From contig BSBN01000334.1 in the NCBI GenBank assembly GCA_027924645.1, positions 2,604,001-2,668,000 of the forward strand: a stretch of 64,000 nt of DNA. The letters run 5' to 3'. This stretch comes from Cunninghamia lanceolata (Eukaryota; Streptophyta; Pinopsida; Cupressales; Cupressaceae). Within the stretch, counting starts at the first letter, position 1. Each line of letters starts with the position of its first letter. Of the stretch, positions 44,587 through 56,179 are shown in pieces. The notes under the pieces were generated by a model, which searched no databases, was not told the DNA's origin, and saw only the letters and a list, made by a program, of their open reading frames with translations. Both the position numbers and the translations under genes were made by a program.

Positions 44587-46776
44587 TGGAGGAGATAAAA
44601 TTGTTAAAATAATATATATTTTAAAAATATTAATAAAACTACATGTTATTATAAGAGACAAAATGAAGTAACTACAAAGAACAAGAGCACAGCATCACAT
44701 TTCATGATAGGAGCATTGGTTCCAACTGTTTGTTAGGCCATTTATGTATATTGTGAAATGTATTTCTATTATATTAGAAGTTGGTTTAATTAAAATTGCT
44801 TTTATCATGTAAAAGCCAAGCTTAAAGGAGATAGTTTAATAACTTTAACAATAATATAATCATGTACTTTGTGTACCCTTCATTAATTATTTCAAGCTAC
44901 TAAATTTAATTTTGAATGTTAGTGAATTACTTTCTGAAACCCATATCCATTTAGATCAAGTCTTACAAAAAGCAAGAGATCTATTCAATATTTAAAGAAG
45001 AAAGTTAAATTATTTACTTAGTAACCCTATTTAGGAATTCAAGAATAAAAAACACTACCATGAATCTAAGTTTATTCAAATGCTTAATAATAATTTTCTA
45101 ACAAGTTATAAACCCTGAGTTGTGGGAAACTAACAGACCATGGAGGGTGGATTTCTAAAATAAGTTGTAACCAAATATAATAAGAAGTTCATTGAAGATA
45201 AAAAACTCAGTATGCCAAGTACATGAGTACAACTATAACCTGTATTTTAAAGAGACCCATTTGTTACAAGTGGGGTAGTGGATAGGAAGGATTAGACGAA
45301 AGAAAGATGGCTTCTAAGAGAAAGATTAAAGTACAACTTCGAACATATAATTCAAGTTCTTGAGTTGACTTTAATAAAATGTAAGATGGAAGCACTAAGC
45401 TTCATTTACTTGGAATTGGGTAGAGAATATTTATATTTCAATTAAGATATCAATTAAGTGGTAGTTTTGGAATAAAGGTTATGTAATGTACTTTTAAGGG
45501 GGGAGGAAAGAAAACTAGGTACCATTAAAAGATTTATAATCTTTGAAGAAGTTGTATTGGAAGAAACTGGACAGTTTTATGAAGAGAGAATGTGATACAA
45601 TAGAATGGATTTTCATGTAAGTATACATTATTTTTATATTTTTTAACATAATCCCACACACTTTTGAAGAACTTGATTAAAATATTATCCACTAGGATTT
45701 TCACATTAGGCCATAGTTAATGGGGAAGCGTCAAATTATTTGAGAATGAGGACCTATTAATGTAGAGATAAAAGTCACCATAAATTACATTAGGATGTAG
45801 TGTCTCACCACATTTCAAACATCTTCTTGACTAGGTTGTTATTGGTATCATTTATGAAGAGTTAATTTCATAAATCATAAAAGACCTTCATGATGTCACT
45901 ACGTTTAATGTGTAATACATCATTTGACAATGGATGGAAGAGATACTATCCATTTTATATCTATGATAAAGAAATTGAAAGAAGATATGGCACCTTTATC
46001 ACCATTTTTGTCACACCTCATTTTTTGATCAATTAAAACAAACTTTTATTTTAATATGTCACTATTTTATAAAACAAGATTGTCAAAGGAAATGATTTGT
46101 TTATGTTTATCATGATTAGAATTTGAATATAAATATTCAGTGATGTCATGTTCTACAAACATGAGAGTGTATTTTTTAATGTTTATAACAAGGTGATACT
46201 TGAATAATGATCTGTTATGAGATTTTATTTTATTGATTATTATGATTATCCTGTTTTAGGTAAACAAGATTTGGACTAACTAAATTTTGTCTACTCTGAG
46301 GTGAATGTAGGAGTACAATGTACCCTCTTGATATTGAAGGAGAGTATCATAGGGGAGATGAGTTTCTCGTGAAACCATGACCCTATGAGAACTACACACA
46401 GTCACACTAAATGCAATTTACAAGTTATTTTGAATGGTAGTAAAAGTTTTATCATCTTAGATATATCTGTCTTTCTATGTTACCCTATGAGTGAAATGTT
46501 TTTATCTTTGTAAATGGTAGTTTCATGGATATACTCATTGGTCAAATGCATTATTTGTTAGAACTACTGATTCAAGAATAACAATACAATTGCCATTAAC
46601 ATTAGAAGTTGATAATAGAGATATTATTATTAATCAAAAAATGTTGATAATAACGTTTATTATTATTGGATAATAATAATGAGCCTTAGTATCATCTGAG
46701 AATGTATGTTTTTATTATTTAGAATATTAATAATATTAACATTGATATTATTAATAATAGATATTATTTTAATAAA
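44587..46776. other. AT-rich intergenic sequence, no gene recognised
   Basis: No long frames or element ends were identified. About 46600-46776 is rich in ATTATTATT and AATAATAAT strings on both strands, a decayed (ATT)n microsatellite. Confidence 0.5.
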
Positions 46777-46787
46777 TTGTCATTGTT

Positions 46788-47363
46788 TTTGATATTATAA
46801 GGCGGCTAAACAAGGGGCCGAACCCTTACAAAAATAGAGAGGCCAAAAGGCAGCAAGCACAACCAGGGCCTTAAACCAGATACAACAGAAACATCAATTA
46901 CAGATTTCCTAGCATAACCAATAAAACCAGCCGCTATAAACTAATATCATAAAACAGAGTAACAGAGTATCAGCAGTATAAGAACAAAAACTAAGGAGGC
47001 AACAACTCTCCTTACTAGACCATAGATTTAATAATATCATCCACATTTTTAGCAAGATCATCATTGTCAGCATTGACAGTCACCCCCGGATTCTTCAGCA
47101 TAGCGAGGTTGAGGAGAATATAAGTCCTGAGCACAATGGAGAGATTCTCTTCTAACTTCGCAATGCGAACACATAGGCCTGCAAGATCAGCCCCCAGACC
47201 ATCATCAGTGTCCATAGCATCCTCAACCTCTTCCACGAACATCTCACCCGCTTGGTCAGCATTTCCAGCAGAGTCAGCAACATCCTCAGTGGTAGCCCCC
47301 GTATCATGAGTCTCCTGCTTGCCTTCATCATCCCTAGATATGTCCTGAATCTCCATATCCCTG
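46788..47363 (-). mobile_element. 5'-truncated probable LINE with 11-bp target duplication
   Basis: TTGTCATTGTT flanks it exactly (46777-46787 and 47364-47374). On the minus strand a frame open from the truncation point encodes about 115 residues, very acidic (ETHDTGATTEDVADSAGNAD, EEVEDAMDTDD), followed by a leucine-rich possible coiled coil (LAGLCVRIAKLEENLSIVL). It ends at 47015. A 3' region of about 220 bases follows, with GGGTTCGGCCCCTTGTTTAG and a short A/T tail. 5' truncation with a longer, variable target duplication is typical of LINEs. I infer this is the C-terminal end of a LINE protein; no RT domain is present. Confidence 0.65.
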
Positions 47364-47819
47364 TTGTCATTGTTAACAATATTATTATTAGTCTTTTTAT
47401 AGAATAGAATTTTTTATTATTGGTAATTGCATGGTAATTTAAAGAATTAAATGCACATAGTGGAGTCAAATTTAAAAGTTAAGAGAGTGGCAACTCATGT
47501 GTTGGAGATAGAAACTCCAACTATTGCTTATGGTACATGGAGTAAATGTCCATAACTCCAAACTAGATTTAAGGAGAAGTAAAACTGTAATGACCCCATG
47601 TACGCTATTTGGTGCGGTCGACCATTCAAGTGGAAGTAATACCATTTCAGCATCACCTTTATGTTATCTGGGTCCTTCATGCTATGCTAGTAGGAGGTTG
47701 GTAATGTTTAATGCTAAAAAATATCTGGGAGTTGAGTCATCATTGGATGGAGTGATCTTCAAGGAAGAAGGAGGAGGAGACAAATTTATGGCGTAGGTAT
47801 GGGTAGCAGCACGAGGAAT

Positions 47820-48544
47820 CTGGTAGTATGCCTATTAATTGTAGTTGCTTGGAAGTTTCAAAAATGCTTCAATAGATCCATTTTTGGGGATTTGTATCCT
47901 GCAATCAACATATTCCAAGAGGTGAAGTCGACTTGAGGCATGGGGCCTCATAGTTCACACACCTTGTTTTTTGCTTCCACACTTTGCATAGATGTCTACT
48001 AGAGCACTTCCAAATAGAATATATGATGGAAATCCCCCTTCTGTTATGTTTTGGATGGATGCCCACAGCCTATTCCATCTCTCCCACTTTGGCATGAGAA
48101 GGGAGGATGCTAGATAAGGTTGTTGAGTCTGGCTTTACATCCGCCAGTTACATTTGCTTAAAGTTTTAAAGAACTTTGCAACAAACCCATTTTGTGCATA
48201 TCCTGTAATCATTGCATTCCATGAGAGCACATCTCTTTGAGGCATTTTGTCAAATAGTTTCGTGCCTTGTCTTGGTTCCCCATTTTTGCATACTTGTCTG
48301 CCGTGATAATTGCAACTACATCTAATAAAAAAATGCCCTTCTATTATGCTTTGTTGGATGTCCATACCCTATTCCATAGCTCTGATCTAGGCACAAACAG
48401 CGAGTATGCAGGCAAAGGTTTAGGAATCTGGCTTTACGCTAGCTAGTTGTATTTGTTTAAAATTTTCTAAAGCCTTTTCAACAAATCCATTATTTGCATA
48501 TCCTGCTATTGTTGCATTCCAAAGAGGACTGCTTGGAAGCCTTC
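47820..48544 (-). pseudogene. Captured PPR gene fragment in LTR 1 of LARD-like element 2
   Basis: The minus strand reads, from 48540 down: SPLWNATIAGYANNGFVEKA (about 48470-48540), then ITEGHFF-like and KLFDKMPQRDVLSWNAMITG with YAQNGF (about 48165-48260), then GGFPSYILFGSALVDIYAKC (about 47965-48035) and TSWNMLIAGY (about 47890-47925). These are P, L and S pentatricopeptide motifs. WNA-type motifs recur about 302 bases apart (near 48515, 48213 and 47912), one PLS triplet each. Frameshifts and stops exclude function. Its 5' edge abuts the MADS-box start codon. Confidence 0.9.
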
Positions 48545-48729
48545 ATGGGGTGGGGGAAGGTTCAACTAAAAAGATAGAGAATAGGACCAACAGGCAAGTT
48601 ACATTCTGTAAGAGGAAAAAAAATAAGGCTGTTAAAGAAGGCTTGGGAGCTCTCGGTATTGTGCGATGTAGAAGTGGTTGTCTTTGTCTTTTCTAATAGT
48701 GGGAGGCTCTATGAGTTTGCTAGTGACAG
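48545..48729 (+). pseudogene. Captured MIKC MADS-box exon 1 in LTR 1 of LARD-like element 2
   Basis: It begins with ATG and reads MGWGKVQLKR, close to the MGRGKVQLKR start of MIKC MADS proteins. After a one-base slip it continues [16 protein letters not shown], then KEGLGAL out of frame because of an extra A in the A-run, then the last part [20 protein letters not shown]. It ends TGACAG followed by GTACAT, a good plant splice donor. Its 185 bases, with a phase suited to a K-region exon, fit a MIKC first exon. Sequence after it looks like intron, so capture was from unspliced or genomic sequence. MADS-box proteins are DNA-binding regulators of reproductive development. This copy is frameshifted. 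Confidence 0.9.
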
Positions 48730-49819
48730 GTACATTGATAAATTTTACTCTACTTTAATAACTATATTAGATCTCGGCTGTTATTCTCTATTATCAGTAT
48801 GGCCATGTTTAATCAAATGGATTATTCTTAATCACGAATAGTATGAAACACTAAATATAGATGCATAAGAATAAATAATTGCAAATATTTCATAGCTACT
48901 CCATATAGTGTTTTCAGATGGGTTTAGTGCCCTTTAGTATTTATCATAATTAAATTTGACAATGGCATGAGGGTTTTGGGTCAACAATCTGGTTAAACGT
49001 GGTTGTGTGGGAATCATTGTCCTTTATCATTTACACTAGAAATTGGGTGTTTGTGGGGGTTGGTAGAGAGGAAGATTAATGTCGAGTACTTATACCATGT
49101 AGAAACATGCTAGAACAGGAGGAAGTGTTGGAAGAAACTTTGTATTTGTTTTTCCCAGTTGTTGGATGTTATGTTTCTTAGACATATATGCGCAGCTAAA
49201 TTTTACAGTTGGTGCTTGGAAAAAGAGGTGTATTGTCTTCACTGTTCTATTCTAGGAAATTGTCCTCATTTTTATAGCAGTTAGGTGCTAAGAATAACTA
49301 GAGTGCATATAGTATACTTATCAAACCTATTTAATTTTTAGATCACACTTTATGCTTTTGATGTTACTCCTAATGGGGAGATGTTTTATAATTGGTTGCA
49401 TTAATGTATCCCATAAATTGAAATAAAAGAATACCACATTTGTATGTCTGAAAATGATAGAGCAGGATATATTGTAGCAAGAAAGATCTATGTATGCTAA
49501 AGCAACTAGTTATGATGGTATGCAACTGATGTGGAAGCATTTAGGCAAGCTATTTCTATATAGGGATCTTAAATTTGTTTGTCTAGGGTGAAAGAAAATG
49601 CAGCAACACAGCCTTATGTGTGGCACATGTTCCCTTGTTAGTATTGCAATCTAAAGTAATGTTCCTTTTGTCATCTACTTTGTTATTTGTCATGACACAT
49701 GTTGATATATTGTTCCTCTTTATCACTGTCCTTAGGCTTGGTAGTTATTATGTAGCCCTGTTCATTGTGCTGATTTGTTTTCCTCATTCGTGTATAGATG
49801 GGATGTGCTTGGGGAATAG

Positions 49820-50130
49820 GTACTAAGAGGTGATGGGAGTAGCTCTCAACAAGGGCCGGCGCTAAAGTGGTTGCCTGGATAACCCCGTTGAGAATCTTTT
49901 TAATCAATTGAAAACATTAAATAAATTTGGGTTTTGTATGCCTCATTTTGTTAAATGAGATAAACTTAGGTCTAGAGTATTGAGTTCTCGTGAATGGCCT
50001 TGAGCACTTGTAAAGGCTAAGGATGCAAATGAGAAGGACTATCCGTCTGCGGGGCGTCAAGTTATCTACATGTGGGGCGTTGATTTTGGAATGTTTGAGT
50101 CTCCTTGTCAGTATGAGTAGTGTACTTGAG
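49820..50130 (+). other. Coding-like conserved block of unknown origin in LTR 1
   Basis: The plus strand can be read as NPVENLFNQLKTLNKFGF, then CMPHFVK, then RQVIYMWGVDFGMFESPC. The same reading is present in LTR 2 as a 74-residue frame (57280-57504), which lacks about 66 bases of this copy. I do not recognise it. It may be a third captured fragment or LTR sequence that is open by chance. Confidence 0.3.
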
Positions 50131-50978
50131 TCCTTGTGATGCCATCCCTTCGAGCATGCAAGATGACACTCCACTTGATTTACACCCTAGTGTCTTGTAC
50201 CTTTGTGGTCTTGAGTAACGCCAGACATATTATTGATGAGCATTTCTATGATTAGGACTTGGGCTTTATGCATTATTTTCTATGTCAGCTCCGTGATTGA
50301 TGTTAGTGTTGGCCATCATGTATACCCTAACTTTGTTACTTTTGTCTCGGCCTTGTGACTACCTCCGAGCACAATGGAGTGGTCTCTTTTGAGTCCACAT
50401 GGTTGGGAGGCGTTGCCACTGCCATTGGGGACTTGTGAATAGGTTATTGGTGCACTAGATTGCAGATGTTCTCACTCTCCGTTACCCTATCCGTTGTTGT
50501 ACCCTTTTCAGTCATTGTATCATATTCAGGAGTATGTTATTGTACTTGTATATCTTACTCATGGCTATGCCATTGCATTGTATATTATTTATGTAATGGT
50601 ACTCTCATAAGAGAGAAGATGTAATCATGGAAATTAATGAGAAGAAATGAGTTGTTCCTTATTTGGTTTACAGATTCCGGTGTGTGTATCAGATCCACTT
50701 GTATTATGATGCTTTTAGATTTGTGGTTATATTGGATATGGGTTATGGGAACATTTGAATTGGTGTTTAAAATGAACATAGTTTAACAATGTTTCCTCTA
50801 GACAGTGAATTAGTCATCTCCTTTGGGTTGAACATTCGGCCATAATTGGCCATGAATGTTGTTGACGTATTGAATCAACAACCATCTTATGTGTATATTA
50901 TAACTTCATGTCAAAAAAAAAATTATATTGTCCTCTTTTGGCCCTTAGCCTTCAGGGTTCGCGGGGCGGGATGTTACA

Positions 50979-53900
50979 TCTGGTATCAGAGCCCATGTTC
51001 ACACACTGGGAGCTATGGCATACTTGAACCTTCTATGTTTCACTGTGTTTGTCATGTGTGGCATGAGCTTGTTATATTTTCTTTATAGTCCTGATTGCTT
51101 TCATGCCTTAGCATGGCATTAGTGGGTTAAGTTACAACCTGATTTTTAGAAATCGTGGAGGAAATAGCCTCCTTGGCCTTACCTTACTCAGTAGGCTTAG
51201 AGTGTTGAGTCTTGTGTGTTTGTGGGTTAAAGGTAACTTAGATTGCCTAAATACCCTTGTTTGGACTACTCTTGTAAGCTTTGTGCTATAGATGTAAAGG
51301 ATGATAGGATGTAGTTGTTTGCAGATGTCGACAAATTAGTTTGATTGTTCCATGCTCTCTTGAAAGTGTTGGATGATTGTTGATTTTTCTTATCACCTCT
51401 TAATGTTCTTGAGTTGCTACCATTTATCACCCTTGATAACATATTGAAGTCATTGGAATACTAATGGTGCCTTAAACTATCCCTTAGTAGAATTTGCATG
51501 GGTGCTTAATGAATATTGGATGGCATTTAATGTCTTGACTTGAGATGAAACCTATCTTTCTCTCCTCTTCGTAGTTGTCAATAGTTGACAAGATGTTAGA
51601 TTAATGGCATATGGATTTAATTAGCATGTTAGAATTGCAATAAGTAGAATATTTAGTGAGATAGGAGTGAAGAAGACCTTATGCTTGTTATGGTTATGTA
51701 TTGAAAGTGATTATATGTTAATTAGTGTCTCCTTGCTTAATGAGCTTGAATGAGGACGGTGATTGTTTGTGGATATATCCTGTTGATGAAATTTGATCTC
51801 CTCTATTGCATTATGATTTTAATGAGATCATATAGGTGAATACTTGTACTTTAATGCAATTGAAAATATTTAACGTAGTGTAATAGGAATGTTGCATATC
51901 TTGCTTGATGAGCAATTGCATACCATTGACATGACCATGGTTACTTATGCTTATATGTATGGATGTGAATGTTGAGAAATGACTAGGGAATTGTGTTACT
52001 AGTTCTCATTTTCTTGTGAAGGAATGGTATTATTGTGACATGATGTCGCATTATGTGTCATTATGAGATGTATATCATTATGTGATTATAGAAGTGACTG
52101 TAATAGTGGTTGTGAAAATTTTTTTAGTTATGTTTATGCGTTGATGTAAAAATGATAGTGATGATGCTATACATGTTCATACACTATTGTGTTATGATGA
52201 TAGAATTGCAAAGTGAAAATTATGATGTTATGGGTAAATGAGTTGTCCTTGTGGAAAGAGAAAATTGGTATGGATGTTTGAGAATACTTATTTTTGGGTA
52301 AAGTTGTAATTTTTGCATCATGTTGCTAAGTTATGTGTGGGCTATGGTTATGTCTAGGTAAGAGATTGTGATTGTATTCCCTATGATGTGAACATCCATT
52401 GATGTATTCCTGTTGAGTTTTGTGATTAACCAATACTTGAGATGTGTGCCCATGGGATGGTAATACTGTGTACCCATCCATGGAGGATATGTTTGGATTA
52501 TTTGTATGGGAGAAACCATACCATCCATGTGTTTCCTTGTTGTCACCCTATTGACTGCCAACCCAAGGGTTGTTGATAGGTCAATATGTGGAGGGTAGTA
52601 GCAGCAACAAAGTTCCTTGGAAGGGAATTGAATGGCATACGCATAATGGTGGTGCAAAATGACAACGATCATTTCAACCTCCCAGGAAAGTACTCACTAC
52701 TCCCCCTCATTAATGGACTAGATACTTGGTTCATACAGTGTCAGCCTAATCTACAAAGTTCTTGAGGATGATTTTAGTTTGTGGTATGAGCACCTATGAC
52801 AACTATGATCTTACCCTGATGTGATTGTTTTAGATATGATGCCACCCCCCACTGGTGTTCTGACATAGTATTGGTGAGGATGCCATGTCGCTGATGGTAG
52901 TGAGCTGAGCTTGAGGACACAATACCATGTACCTAGATGGGTGAAGGCGTAGTATATATGTTGTGTTCCTACTTGTGCTGAGAGGAGTGGTTGCTTGCAC
53001 AGAGTAGAAGGTTCGTTCAAGATTGCCTCGAGTCTGTCAGTTGGCATGCAAGTGGAATCTAGCCATGTGCACCTCTGGCTCGGTGTGTTACCACATGTAC
53101 TTTCTCCGTGGGTACACACTATGTAGGATGTTTGTCTGAGTAGGACATAGCCATGTGGTATATGGCCATTGTGTGCTTTCTCCGCTTGGCGTATACCATG
53201 CGCGGTCGTGCCGCATGGGGTATGTGACCTGGGTGGCTGGCACAATACCTTTCCATGTGAGGTTGCATGAGTAGGCCACACCCACATGAAGGACTGTTCA
53301 GACAGTCACGCTTATTTCCCTGCTTCCTCATGTGGTGACTAGTGATAGTCATGTAGTGTTGTGATGTGTATATTTCAAAGATTGTGAATCTTCTTTTCAG
53401 TTATTGATGACTTTTACCTTACTTGTGTGGACTAGCACCTTGGTTATCTTGTTGTAATGGTTTAGCCATGGATGATTTTCATTGACATGTAACTCTTGTG
53501 GTTCCATTTGATTTATTGTTGACGATTATGCACATTTTTCTTATTTTATTGTTGGAATTGAGATTTACTCTTCCTTATTTATATTTTGGTGGCTAAATTC
53601 ATTGACTTTTCAATTTTTGAATGTTGGTCTTGTGTTGTGATGTGATTCCTCATTGGGTATGGTGAGGTGCACCTATTTGAGAGTATACGAGGAAGTAGAC
53701 GCAGGGAAACCCTTGAGGATGGGGGTGTGTGTGAGTTGTTCTAAGCTCTAATTCACTACCTTCCTATTGTTTGACTATCTCTTGGAGGCTAAAAGCCTTA
53801 CACAAATAAGATATATGTCATTGTGGCTTGTATGGAAGGGCTCACTAGGTGGGTCAATGCCATCAAGACACATGGATATGGATATTGGACATGGTTATTG

Positions 53901-55042
53901 GTTATGGACTCATGGTTACTTTTGATATGGATGGTACTACAACATCCACGTGAACCCCTATGTAACCTTGTGATGTGAATGAGTATGTATGTATATGTAG
54001 GTGGTACAATTGTCATGTATGTAGTTGCATATTAAAATATAGAAGAAAACAAAATTTGCATCATTATGCATTGGAAAGTGACAAACTATTGCATTTTATG
54101 TAAAGAGAGGTCATGCATGCTATGAAATCAGAGGTTGAGATTATGTACATGTGTGTTGTGTACTCCATTTTATGGATAGCTACATATAAAAGTTAGAGAA
54201 TTGAAAAATTTTATGTCTTGAAAGTGCAGTTTTTGTAAATTATGAGAAAACTATGTGATTTATTCTAGTATAAATGTGCAAATTGATGGTTGTTGATTTT
54301 CCTTGATAGATTCCAATACTATTATGATGTTGACACAATTAGTTATCATGTTGGATTACATGCTTATATGTTTATATACTGATATCATTACTTTTGTATG
54401 ATTATATATAGGAAAGGGATGATGTCGTAACACTTGTATCTGAGAGGCTTACGATATCATGACCCTCTTCTTGATGATTGATGTCTCTTCAGCGATACGA
54501 TATATGTTATATGCACATGTTCTTTGACGTGTGATTGGAGTGATGCAGGTATTGGGTATCGACTCCACCTGGACTCACAGGCCTGAGCATACTCTTATTA
54601 TCCCCAATGGTGGTTACTAGAGATAGTCACAGGCCCTGTTCCCTACCCTAGCCACTATACCCTCCTAGTGTTGTGTTCCTATGTTGTTGTCTTATCATCC
54701 GATTACCTAATGGTAATGTCTGGATTACCCCATATGGTCATGTGTAGTTTTTTAGTGCAGTGGTTGAGGCTTTTCTCCTTGGTTTCTCTTGATTGTTCGA
54801 TGTCATTTCCTCGGCATCATACTTTATTTTGATTGGAGAAAATTGTTTTATGCTAATGTATGTTTTGTAGGAATGAGTGCCTTGCCTATTCCTTACCCAT
54901 GTTTTGGGACTGATTGCATGTATTTGTGAATGTGATAACCTGATTTTATAATTGTATCAAGTTTCTTGGGCTAGTGTATGCTTTGACTACATCTTAGCAT
55001 TTGCAAGCTTCCAGGAGTAAGCCTAGTCCTAGGGGAGTAGGA
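50979..55042 (+). other. Internal domain of LARD-like element 2
   Basis: The primer site TGGTATCAGAGC (50981-50992) is at the left and the polypurine tract AGGGGAGTAGGA (55031-55042) at the right. No retrotransposon protein motif is found. A locally GC-richer part (about 52830-53350) allows a 158-codon minus-strand frame that resembles nothing I know. I treat the domain as non-coding. Confidence 0.75.
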
Positions 55043-55269
55043 TGTAACAACCCCATGTTCACTGTTTGGTGGGGTCGACCATTCAAGTGGAACTAATACC
55101 ATTTTAGCATCACCTCTATGTTATCTGGGTCCTTCATGCTATGCTAGCAGGAGGTTGGTAATGTTTAATGTTGAAAAATATCTAGGAGTTGAGTCATCGT
55201 TGGATGGAGTGATCTTCAAGGAAGGAGGAGACAAATTTATGGCATAGGTATGGATAGTGGCACGAGGAG

Positions 55270-55994
55270 TCTGGTAGTACGCCTGCTAATTACAGTTGCT
55301 TGAAAGTTTCAAAAATGCTTCAATAGATCCATTTTTGGGGATGTGTATCCTGTAATCAACATATTCCAAGAGGTGAAGTTGACTTGAGGCATGGGGCCTA
55401 GTAGATCACACGCCTTTTTTTTTACTTCCACACTTTGCATAGATGTCTACTAGAGTACTTCCAACTAGAATATATGACGGAAATCCCCCTTCCATTATGT
55501 TTTGGATGGATGCCCACAGCCTATTCCATCTCTCCTACTTTGGCACGAGAAGGGAGGATGCTAGATAAGGTTGTTGAGTCTGGCTTTACATCTGCCAGTT
55601 ACATTTTCTTAAAGTTTTAAAGACCTTTGCAACAAACCCATTTTGTACATATCCTGCAATCATTGCATTCCATGAGAGCGCATCTCTTCAAGACATTCTA
55701 TCAAATAGTTTTGTGCCTTGTCTTGCTTCCCCATTTTTGCATACTTGTCTGCCATGATAATTGCAACTACATCTGATAAAAATTCCCCTTCTATTATGCT
55801 TTGTTGGATGTCCATACCTTATTCCATAGCTCCCATCTAGGCACATACAGCGAGTATGCAGGCAAAGGTTTAGGAATCTGGCTTTATGCTAACCAGTGGC
55901 ATTTGTTTAAAAGTTTCTAAAGCCTTTTCAACAAATCCATTATTTGCATATACTGCTATCATTGCATTCCAAAGAGGACTGCTCGGAAGCCTTC
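55270..55994 (-). pseudogene. Captured PPR gene fragment in LTR 2 of LARD-like element 2
   Basis: It is the duplicate of 47820-48544 with scattered substitutions. WNA-type motifs are seen near 55658 and 55962 at the PLS-triplet spacing. No open frame remains. Confidence 0.88.
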
Positions 55995-56179
55995 ATGGGG
56001 TGGGGGGAACGTTCAGCTAAAAAGATAGAGAATAGGACCAACAAGCAAGTTACGTTCTGTAAGAGGAAAAAAATAAGACTGTCAAAGAAGGCTTGGGAGC
56101 TCTCAGTATTGTGCAATGCAGAAGTGGTTGTCTTTGTCTTTTCCAATAGTAGGAGGCTCTATGAGTTTGCTAGTGACAA
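55995..56179 (+). pseudogene. Captured MIKC MADS-box exon 1 in LTR 2 of LARD-like element 2, open frame
   Basis: From the ATG it reads [58 protein letters not shown] and ASD, a whole MADS domain without a stop. An extra G shifts the first ten residues away from the MGRGKVQLKR type seen in LTR 1. The exon ends TGACAA before GTACAT (185 bases). The frame runs on into intron-like sequence and ends at 56324. Ser and Gly positions normally conserved in KRRNGLLKKAYE are changed here (KRKKIRLSKKAWE), which suggests decay. No K, I or C region follows. Confidence 0.9.

Larger units (their letters stand above)
47586..50978 (+). repeat. 5' LTR of LARD-like element 2 (3393 bp)
   Basis: It matches 55043-58358 over its length. 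Contents in order: start block, PPR fragment (minus strand), MADS-box exon (plus strand) with following intron-like sequence, unassigned sequence, and a 3' end GCGGGGCGGGATGTTACA. Confidence 0.88.

Noticed and set aside
52811..53287. 158-codon minus-strand frame in the internal domain of LARD 2
   Set aside because: Low-complexity His/Thr/Cys-rich translation, two overlapping alternatives in other frames, and no recognisable motif.
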